Shown here: positions 5,434 to 6,586 of the stretch, piece by piece | Layout: each line of letters starts with the position of its first letter | Position numbering within the stretch: position 1 is the stretch's first letter | Assembly (NCBI GenBank): GCA_905478675.1 | Contig: CAJQJI010000023.1 | Span: forward strand, 1 to 6,586 | Direction of reading: 5' to 3' | From: Candidatus Altimarinota bacterium | GTDB taxonomy: Bacteria; Patescibacteriota; Gracilibacteria; UBA4473 | Length of the DNA: 6,586 bases | Notes under the pieces: generated by a model | Told to the model about the DNA's origin: nothing | The model's database searches: none | Seen by the model: the letters and a program-made list of their open reading frames with translations, nothing else | Translations under genes and position numbers: made by a program

Positions 5434-6586
5434 CTTGGATATTTGTATTGGCCTTAGGTCTATTTTGGCAGGCTTCGGCTTTAGCCCAAACCGTAACGCT
5501 TGGTAAAGTGGCGACTTTACGAGCTAAAAGTACAGATGCTCAAAGTTATGAATGGACTTTCCCTAATGGGATTGTGATTAATGGCGAAGTAGTACAATAC
5601 ACTTTTACTGAGCCAGGCGTGCAAGAAGTAAAACTTAAAGTTGTAGATGCCGAAGGCAATACAAACGAAGTGATTAAAAAGATTTTAGTGGCTAATGATG
5701 GCAAACCAACAGCTATAATTGAAACTTTGGTTAATGGTAAAACGTTTAGTGGTAACATTATTGAGGCGACTTTAGCCGATAAAATTGCTCTTAAATCAGC
5801 TTCGTTTTCATTAGATAAAACGGCTAAGGATTTAAATAATCTTTGGACCGTTAATGGTCGCAGTTATGAAGCGGCTGCACTTCCAAGTGTGTTTGATAAA
5901 ATTGGAACTTATGCCGTGCAATTAGCGGTTACTGATCCCGCTAACCTGAATCAAAAAGATCAAGCTAATGTGCAGGTTAAAATAAATAACTTAGCGCCTG
6001 TGATCCGTAAATTTCAAATTACGCCTGTGGGTAATACTGGGGAACAGTTTAAAGTTATGGTTGAGGCAGCAGATGCTGATGGGACCGTAAGTAGTTATCG
6101 CTTTGAAGCGATGGAAGCGGGTAAATCGGTTCTGACTCAAGTGGTTGAATCAAACTCAACAGTGTTTGACTTAAGCCGTTTTTCAGGCAAGCACGTTTAT
6201 AACTTTCGAGTGACGGTTTCTGATGATCGATTTCTAAGCACTACTTATACGGATACAAAAATGGTAACCGTTGACCCAATAGACAGCAATACGGCCCCAA
6301 CGGTGAAATTGCAGGTTCTACCGGGTAATCAGGCTTATGTTGGCGAAGTTTTTAATTTTAAGGCGGAGGCGACTGATGCCGATAATGATGCGTTAAAGTA
6401 TGCTTGGACTTCTTCGGATGGGAGAACCTTCCCCGTCGAGTCTTTTGATATTGTTTATAGTAAGGCTGGAAATTATACCATGACTTTAAACGTATCGGAT
6501 GGTTTAGAGACCACCACCGAAGAAATAGAACTTACAGTATTGGAACCAGAAACAGTAGAAGTAAAAAATAATCCTCCTGAAGTAGA
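5421..6586 (+). CDS. Secreted tandem PKD-like repeat protein, N-terminal part (3' end outside window)
   Basis: The frame is open from ATG 5421 to the right edge without a stop (388 full codons). The product begins with a signal peptide (MKKF, hydrophobic core, probable cleavage after ASALA, residue 22). No membrane helix follows in the visible part. It then consists of PKD- or Ig-like beta-sandwich repeats: about 24-93 (YEWTFPNG, GVQEVKLKVVD), 95-190 (NNLWTVNG, GTYAVQLAVTD), 190-290 (NLAPVIRKF, AADADGTVSSYRF, NFRVTVSDD) and 291-385 (NTAPTVKL, ATDADNDALKYAWTSSDG, YTMTLNVSDG). NPPEV at the edge looks like the start of another repeat, so the full protein is probably considerably longer. The repeats suit an extracellular stalk or adhesin; an attachment region, if any, would be beyond the window. 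It is the fourth ORF of the operon and may work with the membrane-anchored pilin-PKD protein. Confidence 0.75.
   Translation, partial: MKKFTWIFVLALGLFWQASALAQTVTLGKVATLRAKSTDAQSYEWTFPNGIVINGEVVQYTFTEPGVQEVKLKVVDAEGNTNEVIKKILVANDGKPTAIIETLVNGKTFSGNIIEATLADKIALKSASFSLDKTAKDLNNLWTVNGRSYEAAALPSVFDKIGTYAVQLAVTDPANLNQKDQANVQVKINNLAPVIRKFQITPVGNTGEQFKVMVEAADADGTVSSYRFEAMEAGKSVLTQVVESNSTVFDLSRFSGKHVYNFRVTVSDDRFLSTTYTDTKMVTVDPIDSNTAPTVKLQVLPGNQAYVGEVFNFKAEATDADNDALKYAWTSSDGRTFPVESFDIVYSKAGNYTMTLNVSDGLETTTEEIELTVLEPETVEVKNNPPEV

Overview
The window looks like chromosomal DNA from a bacterium of the Candidate Phyla Radiation (Patescibacteria). The main reason is a pair of small VirB2-like 'T4SS pilin' membrane modules, typical of that group, in an operon with PKD-repeat surface proteins. 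A PF09826-type beta-propeller protein fits but is less specific. The assignment is an inference from family content; no rRNA or other marker is present. The standard code works: no recognisable reading frame is interrupted by TGA, and the seven ORFs that end here use TAA (six) or TAG (one).

Layout. (1) Positions 1-706, + strand: the C-terminal third or so of an exported beta-propeller protein with a six-cysteine tail. (2) A hairpin at 734-766 sits between convergent genes and probably ends transcription from both sides. (3) Positions 1921-761, - strand: a two-gene unit, hslR (Hsp15-like S4 RNA-binding protein) followed by an unrecognised 258-residue soluble protein. (4) Positions 1922-2012: a divergent gap with a short direct repeat. 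(5) Positions 2013-3074, + strand: only the C-terminal half of PurL (FGAM synthase), with no N-terminal half next to it. (6) Positions 3110-3138: a near-consensus sigma70-type promoter, then a dyad over the likely transcription start. (7) From 3168 to the window end, + strand: a tightly packed surface operon of a signal-peptide VirB2-like pilin, a short signal-peptide ORF, a VirB2-like module fused to PKD domains, and a signal-peptide protein of tandem PKD-like repeats that runs off the end.

How the operon may work. The pilin-like modules probably sit in the cytoplasmic membrane with both termini outside, and the PKD domains extend outward as adhesion or scaffold domains. The most striking point is an in-frame TAA at 4017-4019. 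It separates an 85-residue ORF carrying a signal peptide from a 461-codon ORF that has the membrane and PKD domains but no signal peptide. The two look like halves of one 548-codon gene. Nonsense mutation, sequencing error, stop-codon readthrough and a real two-gene arrangement all remain possible.

Gene starts in this window lack clear Shine-Dalgarno motifs. Two starts in the surface operon share an almost identical A-rich leader instead. No tRNA, rRNA, CRISPR array, insertion sequence or integrase was seen, and there is no gene-free stretch over 300 bases.
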